Below are positions 17,163 to 25,866 of a DNA stretch of 64,000 nt, piece by piece; the first letter of the stretch is position 1; each line of letters starts with the position of its first letter. The translations under genes and the position numbers were made by a program. Below the pieces are notes generated by a model that was not told the DNA's origin, searched no databases, and worked only from the letters and a program-made list of their open reading frames with translations. Source of the stretch: Soonwooa sp032078105 (GTDB lineage Bacteria > Bacteroidota > Bacteroidia > Flavobacteriales > Weeksellaceae); NCBI GenBank assembly GCA_046269235.1, contig JBJZOS010000002.1, forward strand, positions 248,001 to 312,000. Reading direction: 5' to 3'.

Positions 17163-17798
17163 ATGACATTCGAACAAGATTTTAAAGACGCACTCGCCAA
17201 TATTCCGGACAAGGAAAAGGATAAATTGATTTTAAGACTTTTAAAGAAAGATATTATTCTTGCAAAACGTCTTCAATACGAGCTTTTGAGTGAAGAATCG
17301 GTTGAAGACAAACGCAATCAGCTGCAAGATATTCTTGACAAAAAAATAGAAAGTGCTATCAAACATTTCAAATCGCCAGGCTATCTGTCGATGGATATCC
17401 GTTATATGAGCGGGATGATTACCGAACATGTTAAAATAACAAAAGACAAATTCGGAGACATTTGGCTTAACCTCTACATGTTGACAAAACTTGTCCCAAA
17501 CTTGGAAGAACAACTCGCGTATTGCTCGAAAAGACAAGGCGAAAAATTTTACATTCCGGCTTTGGCAAGAATTTTTAAAATACTAATGGCTATTGTGAAA
17601 CTGCATGAAGATGATCAATATGAGTTTAGAGAAAATTTACAAATTCTCGGGAGCAGTATTGTTGACAACGACCACTTTATGATGACAGCGATGCATCACG
17701 GTCTAGACGTCAATTGGTTGACACAAAACAACATTCCTGAAGATATTACTGACGTGTATAAAGAGATTAAAAACAATGGCTTTCTAAAGCTAAATTAA
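17163..17798 (+). CDS. Conserved cytosolic protein of unknown function
   Basis: This 211-residue, mostly helical, charged protein has no signal peptide, membrane helix or recognised catalytic motif. A flavobacterial protein of this type is often automatically labelled a dUTPase, but none of the dUTPase motifs is present, so that name should not be used. It lies 21 nt after the NTF2-like gene and 20 nt before tsaB, probably in one operon. Confidence 0.75.
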   Translation: MTFEQDFKDALANIPDKEKDKLILRLLKKDIILAKRLQYELLSEESVEDKRNQLQDILDKKIESAIKHFKSPGYLSMDIRYMSGMITEHVKITKDKFGDIWLNLYMLTKLVPNLEEQLAYCSKRQGEKFYIPALARIFKILMAIVKLHEDDQYEFRENLQILGSSIVDNDHFMMTAMHHGLDVNWLTQNNIPEDITDVYKEIKNNGFLKLN

Positions 17799-17818
17799 AC
17801 AATCAATTATTTACAAAA

Positions 17819-18505
17819 ATGAAAATTTTACATATCGAAACTTCTTCTAAAAACTGTTCTGTAGCTATTTCTGATGGCGAAAAGTTACTTTGTCTGTGTG
17901 AGGAGGTTTCCGAAAATTACAAACAGTCCGAAAGTCTGCACACCTTTGTGGAATGGACTTTGGAAGGCGCCGAGATAGAATTAAAAGACCTCAACGCTGT
18001 GTGCCTTGGCAAAGGTCCAGGCTCTTACACAGGATTAAGAATTGGTGCAGCTTCTGCGAAAGGATTTTGTTTTGGATTAAATCTTCCTTTACTATCAATT
18101 AATTCTTTAGATAGCATGGTTGAAAAATTTGTTAACCAAGGATTTGATAAAATAATTCCATTGATTGATGCCCGAAGAATGGAAGTCTACACGGCAACCT
18201 ATGATGGAAAAACGGGCAACGAAATTTCTGCGACAGAAGCATTAGTTTTGGATGAAAATTCTTTCCACGGTTTAAAAGAAGAAAAAGTTCTATTTGTTGG
18301 AGATGGCGCGACAAAAGCGCAAGACATTCTTAACCTTCCCAATGCTAGCTTTGATACCACAGTTTATCCATCAGCTCAATATTTAATAAAAAAAGCGGTG
18401 GAAAAATTTAATAATAAAAACTTTGAAGATGTTGCTTATTTTGAACCTTTTTATCTAAAAGATTTTCATGGTGTCAAAAGAGCCGATCGCATAAAAAAAT
18501 CCTGA
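17819..18505 (+). CDS. tsaB: tRNA t6A biosynthesis protein TsaB
   Basis: TsaB is the scaffold partner of TsaD in forming threonylcarbamoyl-adenosine at position 37 of ANN-decoding tRNAs. The 228-residue ASKHA-fold protein has the N-terminal IETSSKNCSVAI and the diagnostic GKGPGSYTGLRIG motif near residue 62. It lacks the metal-binding histidines of TsaD, as expected. Length is normal. The terminator at 18499 follows the stop. Confidence 0.93.
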   Translation: MKILHIETSSKNCSVAISDGEKLLCLCEEVSENYKQSESLHTFVEWTLEGAEIELKDLNAVCLGKGPGSYTGLRIGAASAKGFCFGLNLPLLSINSLDSMVEKFVNQGFDKIIPLIDARRMEVYTATYDGKTGNEISATEALVLDENSFHGLKEEKVLFVGDGATKAQDILNLPNASFDTTVYPSAQYLIKKAVEKFNNKNFEDVAYFEPFYLKDFHGVKRADRIKKS

Positions 18506-18526
18506 GCCACAACTCAGGATTTTGTT
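18499..18526. terminator. Bidirectional terminator
   Basis: ATCCTGAG (18499-18506) pairs with CTCAGGAT (18513-18520). TTTTGTTTTT follows on the plus strand and an A-run precedes it, so it can stop tsaB and the convergent dehydrogenase gene. Confidence 0.85.
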
Positions 18527-18527
18527 T

Positions 18528-19742
18528 TTACTTTTTAGAAATTTTATAAAGCTTTCCACTATCCGTAATGGCGTACAACGATCCATCTTTTGCATCCAAA
18601 ACATCTCGAAACCGTTCGCCATTATCTTCTAACAAACGTTCTTCTCCAACAACTTTATTATCTTTAATGACGATTCTGTCGATATGTTCGCCACTGAGAC
18701 AAGCGATAAACAAATTATTTTTCCACTCGTCAATAGAACCGGTGTAGAAAGTAATTCCGCTTGGAGAAATCACAGGATCCCAATAATAAACGGGCTGCTC
18801 CATACCTTCTTTCTGAGAAATATGTTTCCCAATATTATCGCCACTGTATTCGATGCCATAAGTAATCGTTGGCCAGCCATAATTTTTTGCAGGTTTTATT
18901 AGATTAATTTCGTCGCCACCACGGGGTCCAAACTCGGAGTTCCAAAGTTCTCCTGTTGTAGCATCGATCGCCAAGCCTTGCACATTACGATGTCCGTAAG
19001 AATAGATTTCGGGTTTTGCATCTTTATTATTGAGGAAAGGATTTCCCGAAGCTGGTTTTCCATCTTTTGTAATTTTAACAATCTTTCCCAGATAGGTTGT
19101 TAAATCTTGCGCCAAAGGTCGCGTAACCTTATCAGAACGTTCGCCTGTGCTCACAAAAAGATTGCCTTCTTTGTCAAAAATGATACGACTTCCATAATGC
19201 AATTTGCCATCATAGGAAGGTGTTGCTCGAAAAATGACTTCCGGGTTTTCCACCTTGGACTCGTCAGCAGAAAGTTTTCCTTTCGCGACTGATGTTAAAT
19301 TCCCATTCTCGAAAGGCTCGGAAAAGCTCCAAAAAATCATTCCATTCTTTTGAAAATCCGGATCGACCGCAATATCCAAAAGTCCACCTTGTCCAGAGGC
19401 ATCAACTTTTGGAAAACCTTGAATTTTTTTGTTCGTTTTACCATCAGCGGATACTAAGTTAACAAAACCTGACTTTTCGGTTACCAGAAATCGTCCGTCA
19501 GGAAGTTGGGCAATTCCCCAAGGTTTTCCCAGAGAAGCATTGAGAACTTCGCTTTTATATGCAGTTTTGGATTTAACAGCAGCAATTCTTGTCTGTCCTG
19601 GAAATGCAGGCTTTAGATCCAAAGAATTTGGTTTCTCAGTTTCGACAGATTTTGTTGCAGCAGATGTATGTTGAGATTTGGAGTCGCAAGAACATAAAAA
19701 ACTTATGGCAACAACGGCTAATAATTTATAATTGATTTTCAT
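18528..19742 (-). CDS. PQQ-dependent sugar dehydrogenase-family lipoprotein
   Basis: The ATG at 19742 gives 404 residues starting with a lipoprotein signal (AISFLCSC, lipid Cys19). The rest is a six-bladed beta-propeller of the glucose/sorbosone dehydrogenase (GSDH/YliI) family, seen in LGKPWGIAQLPDGRFLVTEK, GGLLDIAVDPDF, YSYGHRNVQGLAID and NSEFGPRGGDEINLI. Members oxidise aldose sugars with PQQ and Ca2+ in the periplasm. No PQQ biosynthesis genes are in this window, so cofactor supply is unknown. The gene stands alone. Confidence 0.9.
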   Translation of the reverse strand: MKINYKLLAVVAISFLCSCDSKSQHTSAATKSVETEKPNSLDLKPAFPGQTRIAAVKSKTAYKSEVLNASLGKPWGIAQLPDGRFLVTEKSGFVNLVSADGKTNKKIQGFPKVDASGQGGLLDIAVDPDFQKNGMIFWSFSEPFENGNLTSVAKGKLSADESKVENPEVIFRATPSYDGKLHYGSRIIFDKEGNLFVSTGERSDKVTRPLAQDLTTYLGKIVKITKDGKPASGNPFLNNKDAKPEIYSYGHRNVQGLAIDATTGELWNSEFGPRGGDEINLIKPAKNYGWPTITYGIEYSGDNIGKHISQKEGMEQPVYYWDPVISPSGITFYTGSIDEWKNNLFIACLSGEHIDRIVIKDNKVVGEERLLEDNGERFRDVLDAKDGSLYAITDSGKLYKISKK

Positions 19743-19824
19743 AATTTTAAGTTTTAAAATTAACATTCCAAAAGCGTGATTCGTAAAATTAGTTATTATA
19801 TAGATAATAAATCACTGCTTCTAC

Positions 19825-19953
19825 TTAATTAGTCTGTGGGTTAGTTGCTACTAAAGCATTTACAAATCCGTTGGCTGACAAAGAAGCATTACCAGGAAAA
19901 GGCTGTGATCCGATAAAGAACCTTTCATTTTTAAGCCTTGTTGCTATGTCCAT
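19825..19953 (-). other. Short open frame, possible gene remnant, in the GSDH-uvrB gap
   Basis: In the 329-bp gap between the dehydrogenase gene and uvrB, a minus-strand frame of 42 codons runs from ATG 19953 to TAA 19825. Its composition is protein-like, with segments FFIGSQPFPGNASL and GFVNALVATNPQT. It lacks a promoter or ribosome-binding site and is preceded by a stop. It may be the tail of a lost gene. No family was recognised. Confidence 0.25.
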
Positions 19954-20059
19954 CTATAATTGGCTTGATTTGTTTGTAAAAATCAGAATAAAATTAATCG
20001 CTTTTTAAAACCCAGAATAACTTAGCTAAAATAATTTTTAAAAGAAAAATTGCTTTTCG

Positions 20060-20067
20060 TAATTTTG
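20060..20067 (+). promoter_or_regulatory. Possible -7 box immediately before uvrB
   Basis: TAATTTTG matches TAnnTTTG exactly but ends only 4 nt before the uvrB ATG. If used, the transcript would be nearly leaderless. Function is uncertain. Confidence 0.25.
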
Positions 20068-20071
20068 ATGT

Positions 20072-22063
20072 ATGAATTTTAAACTTCAATCTGAATATCA
20101 ACCGACTGGTGATCAACCGCAAGCCATTGAAAAACTGGTGAAAGGTCTACAAGTTGGTGAAAAATATCAAACGCTACTCGGTGTAACGGGTTCTGGTAAG
20201 ACCTTTACTATTGCAAATGTTGTCAACCAAATCCAACGTCCAACGATTGTCTTGGCGCATAACAAAACTTTGGCGGCACAACTTTTTATGGAGTTTAAGG
20301 AGTTTTTTCCAGATAATGCGGTAGAATATTTTGTAAGTTACTACGACTATTATCAACCAGAAGCCTATATCGCAACAACCGGAACTTACATCGAAAAAGA
20401 CCTCAGCATCAACGAAGAAGTTGAAAAACTTCGTCTTTCTGCGACGGCTTCTCTACTTTCGGGACGTCGAGATGTTTTAATTGTCGCTTCTGTATCTTGC
20501 ATTTATGGGATTGGAAATCCAACTGAATTTCATAAATCTTTGATTACCATTGAGAAAAATGAAAAAATATCAAGAACCAAACTCCTTCACTCATTAGTTA
20601 ACGCACTATATTCTAGAGCCTTAAATGATTTTCAGCGAGGAACTTTCCGCGTAAAAGGTGATGTTGTAGACATTTTCCCTGCCTATGCGGATAACGCTGT
20701 TAGAATTCAATTCTTTGGTGACGAAATTGAAAAAATCCAAAGTTTTGATCCCGTTAGTGGCAATGTAGAAGCTAGTTTTGATCAAATTAATATCTATCCT
20801 GCCAACTTGTTCGTTGTTTCTCCAGATACTATGCAAGGCGCAATTCGTCAGATACAAGATGACTTGGTTAAGCAAGTTGATTTTTTCAATTCTGTTGAAA
20901 AACCCTTGGAAGCAAAGCGACTACAAGAGCGTACAGAATTGGATTTAGAAATGATAAAAGAACTTGGTTACTGCTCTGGTATCGAAAACTATTCTCGTTA
21001 TATGGATGGCAGATTGCCCGGATCTCGACCATTCTGCCTTTTGGACTATTTCCCGAAAGATTTTTTGATGGTTATAGACGAAAGTCACGTAACCATTCCA
21101 CAGGTCCATGCGATGTATGGCGGCGACCGTAGTCGTAAAGAGTCATTGGTTGAATATGGCTTCCGTCTGCCTGCAGCCATGGACAATCGTCCATTGAAGT
21201 TTCCTGAGTTTGAACAAATGCAAAATCAAGTTATCTATGTTTCAGCAACGCCAGCAGATTACGAATTAGAAAAAACTGGTGGTGAATATATTGAGCAAAT
21301 TATCCGTCCTACTGGGCTTCTAGATCCAATTATTGAAGTGAGACCAAGTCTCAATCAAATTGATGATTTAATTGAAGAAATACAAAAAAGATCAGAAGTT
21401 GATGAACGAACTTTGGTAACAACTTTAACCAAAAAAATGGCGGAAGAACTTACCAAATATTTCACAAAATTCGGAATAAGAACACGTTACATCCACTCTG
21501 ATGTAGAAACACTTGAACGTATACAGATTATGCAAGATTTACGTTTAGGACTTTTTGATGTGTTGATTGGTGTCAACTTATTAAGAGAAGGTTTGGATCT
21601 ACCAGAAGTATCCTTGGTTGCTATTTTGGATGCTGATAAAGAAGGCATGCTAAGAAGTCGACGATCTATGATACAGACGGTTGGTCGCGCCGCAAGAAAC
21701 ATTAATGGTAAAGCAATTATGTATGCGGATAAAATGACTAAATCTATGCAAGCAACCATTGATGAAACCTCCTATCGTCGCGAAAAACAAATCCGTTACA
21801 ATGAAATTAACGGTCTTGTCCCAACGTCCTTGAACAAAAAGATTAGTGAAAATCTTGTGGGAAGAAGCAAAGATTTCCCAGATGACAAGTATACCCAAAA
21901 ATCCATATTACAAGAAGTTGCAGAAGTTAAATCGACTTATGCGAATGAAGATATTCAGAAATTAATTGAGCAAAAACAAAAAGAAATGGAAGACGCTGCT
22001 AAGAAATTAGACTTTATCGCAGCAGCAAAATTACGTGACGAAATTGCAGCTTTGAAGGCTTGA
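20072..22063 (+). CDS. uvrB: Excinuclease ABC subunit B
   Basis: UvrB is the damage-verifying helicase of nucleotide excision repair, loaded by UvrA and nicked-complex partner of UvrC. The 663-residue protein has Walker A GVTGSGKT (residues 37-44), the beta-hairpin region SYYDYYQPEAYI, the DESH box (VIDESHVTIPQ), helicase motifs VGVNLLREGLDLP and QTVGRAARN, and the C-terminal UVR coiled coil (MEDAAKKLDFIAAAKLRDEI). It is complete and of normal length. Confidence 0.98.
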   Translation: MNFKLQSEYQPTGDQPQAIEKLVKGLQVGEKYQTLLGVTGSGKTFTIANVVNQIQRPTIVLAHNKTLAAQLFMEFKEFFPDNAVEYFVSYYDYYQPEAYIATTGTYIEKDLSINEEVEKLRLSATASLLSGRRDVLIVASVSCIYGIGNPTEFHKSLITIEKNEKISRTKLLHSLVNALYSRALNDFQRGTFRVKGDVVDIFPAYADNAVRIQFFGDEIEKIQSFDPVSGNVEASFDQINIYPANLFVVSPDTMQGAIRQIQDDLVKQVDFFNSVEKPLEAKRLQERTELDLEMIKELGYCSGIENYSRYMDGRLPGSRPFCLLDYFPKDFLMVIDESHVTIPQVHAMYGGDRSRKESLVEYGFRLPAAMDNRPLKFPEFEQMQNQVIYVSATPADYELEKTGGEYIEQIIRPTGLLDPIIEVRPSLNQIDDLIEEIQKRSEVDERTLVTTLTKKMAEELTKYFTKFGIRTRYIHSDVETLERIQIMQDLRLGLFDVLIGVNLLREGLDLPEVSLVAILDADKEGMLRSRRSMIQTVGRAARNINGKAIMYADKMTKSMQATIDETSYRREKQIRYNEINGLVPTSLNKKISENLVGRSKDFPDDKYTQKSILQEVAEVKSTYANEDIQKLIEQKQKEMEDAAKKLDFIAAAKLRDEIAALKA

Positions 22064-22131
22064 TAATTTTTTGAAACAAGCAAGCATGATGTATCATAGT
22101 TAATTCAAAATTTTTCACTAAAATAAAATCT

Positions 22132-22638
22132 ATGAAGTTACAAAGCATCTTTCTCTTAGCCTTTATAAGCTTGGGAAGTTTATCTTGTCAAAAACAGGAA
22201 AATAAGACTCATAGTAAAATTTCACAATCCGAAGCTATACCTAGCGTTAAAGCTCTAGAAATTGGAACGATTAAGGTTTCTGATGACAAAATAGGGATGG
22301 GTTGTATTACCGAATATTACCTGAAAGGAAAAGATCATAGAAATTTAATTTTTATGCAAACCGGAGCGTCTGATGAAAAAGGCTGGCTTAATATTTTAAA
22401 TATTGATGGAAAACAAATTGAATTTTACACAACAGAATCTAGTTCTGGAGAAAATGATGACGAAAATAAATTCACTATTAAATTAGAAAACGACGATTAC
22501 CAAGTAACAATTGATATAACACTTGGCGAGGTAAATATTGAAAGCGATAGCGCACAAGCCCACGGAATTATAAAAGTTATCAATAAAAAAACAAAAGCAA
22601 CAGGCTCAACAGAAGTTGAAGGTGGGACTGCATGCTAA
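22132..22638 (+). CDS. Lipoprotein of unknown function
   Basis: This 168-residue product opens with a lipoprotein signal (FISLGSLSC, lipid Cys19), followed by a polar linker and a beta-rich domain with Gly/Asp/Glu-rich loops. One further Cys (GMGC) and a C-terminal Cys could form a disulfide. No family was recognised. It has its own terminator and sits 68 nt after uvrB, probably as an independent envelope gene. Confidence 0.72.
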   Translation: MKLQSIFLLAFISLGSLSCQKQENKTHSKISQSEAIPSVKALEIGTIKVSDDKIGMGCITEYYLKGKDHRNLIFMQTGASDEKGWLNILNIDGKQIEFYTTESSSGENDDENKFTIKLENDDYQVTIDITLGEVNIESDSAQAHGIIKVINKKTKATGSTEVEGGTAC

Positions 22639-22661
22639 ACTTTAAAAACTTAAAATTATTA

Positions 22662-22692
22662 AAAGGAATCTTATTGGAGATTCCTTTTTTAT
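22662..22692 (+). terminator. Rho-independent terminator
   Basis: AAAGGAATCT (22662-22671) pairs with AGATTCCTTT (22678-22687) and runs into further T residues. It ends the lipoprotein gene. Confidence 0.85.
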
Positions 22693-22703
22693 TTAACAAA
22701 AAA

Positions 22704-22730
22704 AACACCTACTAATTAAAGTAAGTGTTT
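22704..22730 (-). terminator. Terminator of the first tRNA-Asn gene
   Basis: On the minus strand AACACTTAC pairs with GTAGGTGTT (one G-T pair), followed by a T-run (22698-22703). It lies 11 nt after the tRNA. Confidence 0.7.
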
Positions 22731-22740
22731 TGCAAAAAAG

Positions 22741-22814
22741 CTCCTCCTGCTGGGCTCGAACCAGCGACCCTCTGATTAACAGTCAGATGCTCTAACCAAC
22801 TGAGCTAAGGAGGA
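22741..22814 (-). tRNA. tRNA-Asn(GTT), copy 1
   Basis: The 74-nt cloverleaf folds fully: acceptor TCCTCCT/AGGAGGA, D-stem GCTC/GAGC, anticodon stem TCTGA/TCAGA with loop CTGTTAA (anticodon GTT), and T-stem GCTGG/CCAGC with TTCGAGC. The discriminator base is G and CCA is not encoded. It is identical to the second copy at 23016-23089. Confidence 0.97.
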
Positions 22815-22836
22815 GTGTTCTTCGTTTGAAGTGGTG

Positions 22837-22863
22837 CAAATATAAAAATTAATTTGTTTCCAA
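22837..22863 (-). promoter_or_regulatory. Promoter of tRNA-Asn copy 1
   Basis: The minus strand reads TATATTTG at 22844-22837, a perfect TAnnTTTG box, 23 nt before the tRNA. TTG at 22863-22861 lies in position for the -33 element. The same box and spacing recur before copy 2. Confidence 0.6.
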
Positions 22864-22988
22864 TCAAGCCAATCATGCTTTAATAAAGAAAAAATTTCAA
22901 AAATTTCTTATCTGTTTGATTCTGAATTAAAAAAAATTAGATAAGTCGTTTTGATTTTAGTTCTATCTGGAAGTCTAAAATAAAAAAA

Positions 22989-23010
22989 AGACTTACATTT
23001 CTGTAAGTCT
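22989..23010 (-). terminator. Terminator of the second tRNA-Asn gene
   Basis: On the minus strand AGACTTAC pairs with GTAAGTCT around a 6-nt loop, followed by eight T (22988-22981). It is 5 nt after the tRNA 3' end. Confidence 0.8.
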
Positions 23011-23015
23011 CTTTG

Positions 23016-23089
23016 CTCCTCCTGCTGGGCTCGAACCAGCGACCCTCTGATTAACAGTCAGATGCTCTAACCAACTGAGCTAAGGAGGA
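23016..23089 (-). tRNA. tRNA-Asn(GTT), copy 2
   Basis: Identical in all 74 bases to copy 1, with the same cloverleaf and anticodon GTT. The two copies are 275 bp apart (start to start). Their 30-nt upstream flanks differ at only three positions, so the duplication included the promoter, whereas the terminators have different sequences. Confidence 0.97.
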
Positions 23090-23111
23090 ATGTCCTTCGT
23101 TTAAAGTGGTG

Positions 23112-23142
23112 CAAATATATAACGATTTTATATTCGCACCAA
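23112..23142 (-). promoter_or_regulatory. Promoter of tRNA-Asn copy 2
   Basis: The minus strand has TATATTTG at 23119-23112, with TTG at 23142-23140 as a plausible -33 element. The arrangement matches copy 1. Confidence 0.6.
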
Positions 23143-23174
23143 ATTTATTTTGAACTTTTTTTGAAAATATTTTT

Positions 23175-24512
23175 TTAAAACTTCCCTGTTATCCACTTAA
23201 CAATGTCATTTCCAAAGATTAACACCATTAATCCTAGCAAGAAAATAACACCAATCATTTGTGCATTTTCTAAGACTTTTTGCGGAACAGGCTTACCTGT
23301 AATCATTTCCCACAATGTGAAAACAACATGACCACCATCTAAGCCCGGAATTGGGATAAGGTTAAGGAAAGCCAACCAAACAGAGAACATTGCTGTAAAA
23401 CTCCAGAAAAACTCCCAATTAATAGTTTCTGGCATTTGCTTGATAATACCAATTGGTCCAGATACTTTTTTGTAACCTTCTGTTTTGCTGTTAAAAATAA
23501 TTTTGAATTGCTTAACCTGCATTACCAATACATCGATAGTTCTTTCGAAACCTCTTGGGATGGACTCTAGGAAAGTATAGCTTTTAACAACTTGTGTTTT
23601 GTCAAGTTCTTTTTGTGCTAAAGCCCCATTAATAGTGAAACCTAATTTACCATCTTTACCGAGTGTCGTTTGTAAAGTTTCAACTTGATTATTTCGATCA
23701 ACCTTTACGGTAATTGGTTTTCCAACATTCTGTAATAAAGCTGTAGTCACTTGATCGTAATATTGTATTGGTTGGTTATTAACTTCAATAATTTTATCCC
23801 CCTTTTTTAGTCCCATCGTCGATGCAGGAAGATTAGGTACAATACTGTCTACAACAGCGGGAAAACGGTTACTAAAATATAATTTTGCCTCATTCGCTTT
23901 CAGGACTTCTGCAACACCGTCCTCATTAACAGGGAAAGTCACCTCCTTACCATCACGCAATACAGTTACGTTATTAGCAAAAAGCATATTCATGATAGAA
24001 GTCTGCATGCGCTCTGCAGGTTTACCATCTATTTTCAAAATTTTATCACCTGTTTTAAGACCCATTTTTGAGCCTTCTGAAGTGACTGCGATTCCCGCTT
24101 CAAATTTTGAATTGTCGTAATATTTTTCACCTTTAAAATAAGAAAGACAAGAATAGATTATCCAAGCCAAAAAGAAGTTAACCGTAACCCCGCCCATCAT
24201 AATGATAAGGCGTTGCCAAGCTGGTTTACTACGGAATTCCCATGGTTCTGCTGGTTTCTTAAGTTGATCCGTGTCCATACTTTCGTCAACCATACCCGCG
24301 ATTTTTACATAACCACCAAAAGGCAACCAACCAATACCGTACTCGGTTTCGCCGATTTTCTTTTTAGCGATTGAAAACCAGGGATCAAAGAATAGATAAA
24401 ACTTCTCTACTTTAGTTTTAAAAAGTTTAGCTGGGATAAAGTGCCCAAGCTCATGTAGAATAACTAGGATAGAAATACTCAGTATAAATTGAAATAACTG
24501 TTCTGGTGCCAT
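23175..24512 (-). CDS. rseP: RIP metalloprotease RseP (site-2 protease family)
   Basis: RseP is an inner-membrane zinc protease that cleaves anti-sigma factors and signal-peptide remnants within the bilayer. The 445-residue protein has the HExxH motif at His20-Glu21-x2-His24 in the first helix (VILHELGHF), two PDZ domains (about 125-290, with GLKTGDKILKIDG and GLKKGDKIIEVN) and the C-terminal metal motif LIPIPGLDGGHVVF. All catalytic residues are present. It is transcribed alone from a promoter near 24538 and ends before the tRNA genes. Confidence 0.96.
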   Translation of the reverse strand: MAPEQLFQFILSISILVILHELGHFIPAKLFKTKVEKFYLFFDPWFSIAKKKIGETEYGIGWLPFGGYVKIAGMVDESMDTDQLKKPAEPWEFRSKPAWQRLIIMMGGVTVNFFLAWIIYSCLSYFKGEKYYDNSKFEAGIAVTSEGSKMGLKTGDKILKIDGKPAERMQTSIMNMLFANNVTVLRDGKEVTFPVNEDGVAEVLKANEAKLYFSNRFPAVVDSIVPNLPASTMGLKKGDKIIEVNNQPIQYYDQVTTALLQNVGKPITVKVDRNNQVETLQTTLGKDGKLGFTINGALAQKELDKTQVVKSYTFLESIPRGFERTIDVLVMQVKQFKIIFNSKTEGYKKVSGPIGIIKQMPETINWEFFWSFTAMFSVWLAFLNLIPIPGLDGGHVVFTLWEMITGKPVPQKVLENAQMIGVIFLLGLMVLIFGNDIVKWITGKF

Positions 24513-24537
24513 TTATTTTGTTTAAAATTAAATTACG

Positions 24538-24570
24538 CAAAGGTAAGCAATTGGCTTAGATTCTTATCAA
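24538..24570 (-). promoter_or_regulatory. Probable promoter of rseP
   Basis: The minus strand reads TACCTTTG at 24545-24538, a perfect TAnnTTTG, with TTG at 24570-24568 as a possible -33 element. It lies 25 nt upstream of the rseP ATG. Confidence 0.45.
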
Positions 24571-24574
24571 GAAA

Positions 24575-24606
24575 AAGGCCTTATCCACAAGATAAGACCT
24601 TTTTTA
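24575..24606. terminator. Terminator hairpin between rseP and the secreted-protein gene
   Basis: AAAGGCCTTATC pairs with GATAAGACCTTTT (one mismatch) around a CACAA loop, with T-runs on both strands. It most likely ends the minus-strand transcript from 25104. The loop and stem happen to contain TTATCCACA, which is explained by the hairpin. Confidence 0.75.
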
Positions 24607-24627
24607 ACTTATTTTTATAATAATTGC

Positions 24628-25104
24628 TTATTTTAAAACATATTTGAAACCTAAAGTAAAGCGTCCTGCTTCGAAGTTAGAATCGTTAGAAAGATTCCAC
24701 CAAGGCTTCCAGTCAAAGCTCATTGCTAACGGAGCAGATGGGATTTTGTATTCTAAACCTAATTGTGGTCTAATAACAAATGAAGTGTCGCTATATCCTC
24801 CAGCTTTCCAAAATGTAACTTGTGGACCAACACCGATGTACCATCCAAGACCACCAGCACCGTTGAATTTTTGATTGTATGTATAATCTGCACCTAAAAC
24901 AGTTGTGTTATCTCCGAACAATACTTGTACGTTACCTGCATTTCTTCCATCAAAAGAGTGCTTATATTGAGGACCAAATAATGTTGGACCATCTCCTAAA
25001 TCTACTGCAAGACCTAATGCATCTCTATAAGACTGTGCGTGTGAAAATTGACTTCCAAGTGCAACTGCACCTAATAAAGCGATTGATTTAACTAAGTTTT
25101 TCAT
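24628..25104 (-). CDS. Secreted protein, probable small outer membrane barrel
   Basis: A 158-residue product has a Sec signal ending SHAQ (about residue 23). The mature part alternates aromatic and polar residues in short strands (GGLGWYIGVGPQVTFW, FVIRPQLGLEYKI, MSFDWKPWWNL) and ends GRFTLGFKYVLK, which fits an outer membrane beta-barrel. The neighbour at 25150 has a similar design, and the two are 45 nt apart on the same strand, so they likely share a transcript. Function is unknown. Confidence 0.75.
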   Translation of the reverse strand: MKNLVKSIALLGAVALGSQFSHAQSYRDALGLAVDLGDGPTLFGPQYKHSFDGRNAGNVQVLFGDNTTVLGADYTYNQKFNGAGGLGWYIGVGPQVTFWKAGGYSDTSFVIRPQLGLEYKIPSAPLAMSFDWKPWWNLSNDSNFEAGRFTLGFKYVLK

Positions 25105-25149
25105 TATTGTAAATTTTAATAGTTTGTGTATTATTTTTTGATTTGACTT

Positions 25150-25584
25150 TTACAAATTAACAACGACACCCAGGCCGCCGCGGTTTCCTAATTCTACAAA
25201 ACCTCCAATCTTGTCTGTGAAGAAGTATCTAACGCCTACATGCGCCCCAAAATCAAAAGTATCACCTAAAACACCTAAAGTTACACCTGGATAAATATCC
25301 AGATTGTTATCTAAATTTAGTAAATCATGTAAATGATAATTGAAACGTCCATGTATTGAAAAATCAGACTTGGAATCGTTCTTTCCAAAATACAGACCTA
25401 ATCCCGCACCTACCGAAATGGCATCTGCGATACCATAATCGTAACTACCTTTAAGCCCCAGACCTTCACTTCCATAAAAATTAAGACCTGCCTGTACCTT
25501 TTGATCGCCTTTTCCATTCCAAGCTTGAGCCGAAGCGGTTGTCATCATAAAGCAACCTAAAGCTGCTAGCATCAATTTCTTCAT
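25150..25584 (-). CDS. Secreted DUF6646-like barrel protein
   Basis: This 144-residue product has a Sec signal ending ASAQA (about residue 20). The mature part has eight or so short Gly-rich beta strands (VQAGLNFYGSEGLGLKGSYD, ISVGAGLGLYFG, GAHVGVRYFF) and a hydrophobic end (GLGVVVNL), consistent with a small outer membrane barrel. It resembles flavobacterial DUF6646 proteins, from memory only. It lies upstream of the other barrel gene, probably in one operon. Confidence 0.75.
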   Translation of the reverse strand: MKKLMLAALGCFMMTTASAQAWNGKGDQKVQAGLNFYGSEGLGLKGSYDYGIADAISVGAGLGLYFGKNDSKSDFSIHGRFNYHLHDLLNLDNNLDIYPGVTLGVLGDTFDFGAHVGVRYFFTDKIGGFVELGNRGGLGVVVNL

Positions 25585-25866
25585 ATTGTTTCTTCTAGAT
25601 TAAGTTCTCATCAAAAATAAGACCAAGAATTTACGGAGCGCATAATTTTTTAATAAAAAATAACATAACATCGTGTTAAAATCCTTATAATTAAGTGTTT
25701 TAAACTCTTAAATAATAGTTTATTTTAAAATGTTCTAACGTTAACTGCATTCTACATTAAGAATATTTTTAATCTTTTTAACTTAATTCTGTAAATTTTT
25801 GAAAAATACCACTACTAAAAATGCCATGTTTTTTGACTAATTTTGCCAAACTTAAGATTATTTCGA

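Noticed and set aside
17163..17798. The idea that the gene before tsaB encodes a dUTPase.
   Set aside because: None of the dUTPase motifs is present; the name would come only from automatic labels on similar proteins.
24581..24589. A perfect TTATCCACA box between rseP and the barrel gene.
   Set aside because: It is formed by one arm and the loop of an ordinary terminator hairpin and has no other boxes near it.
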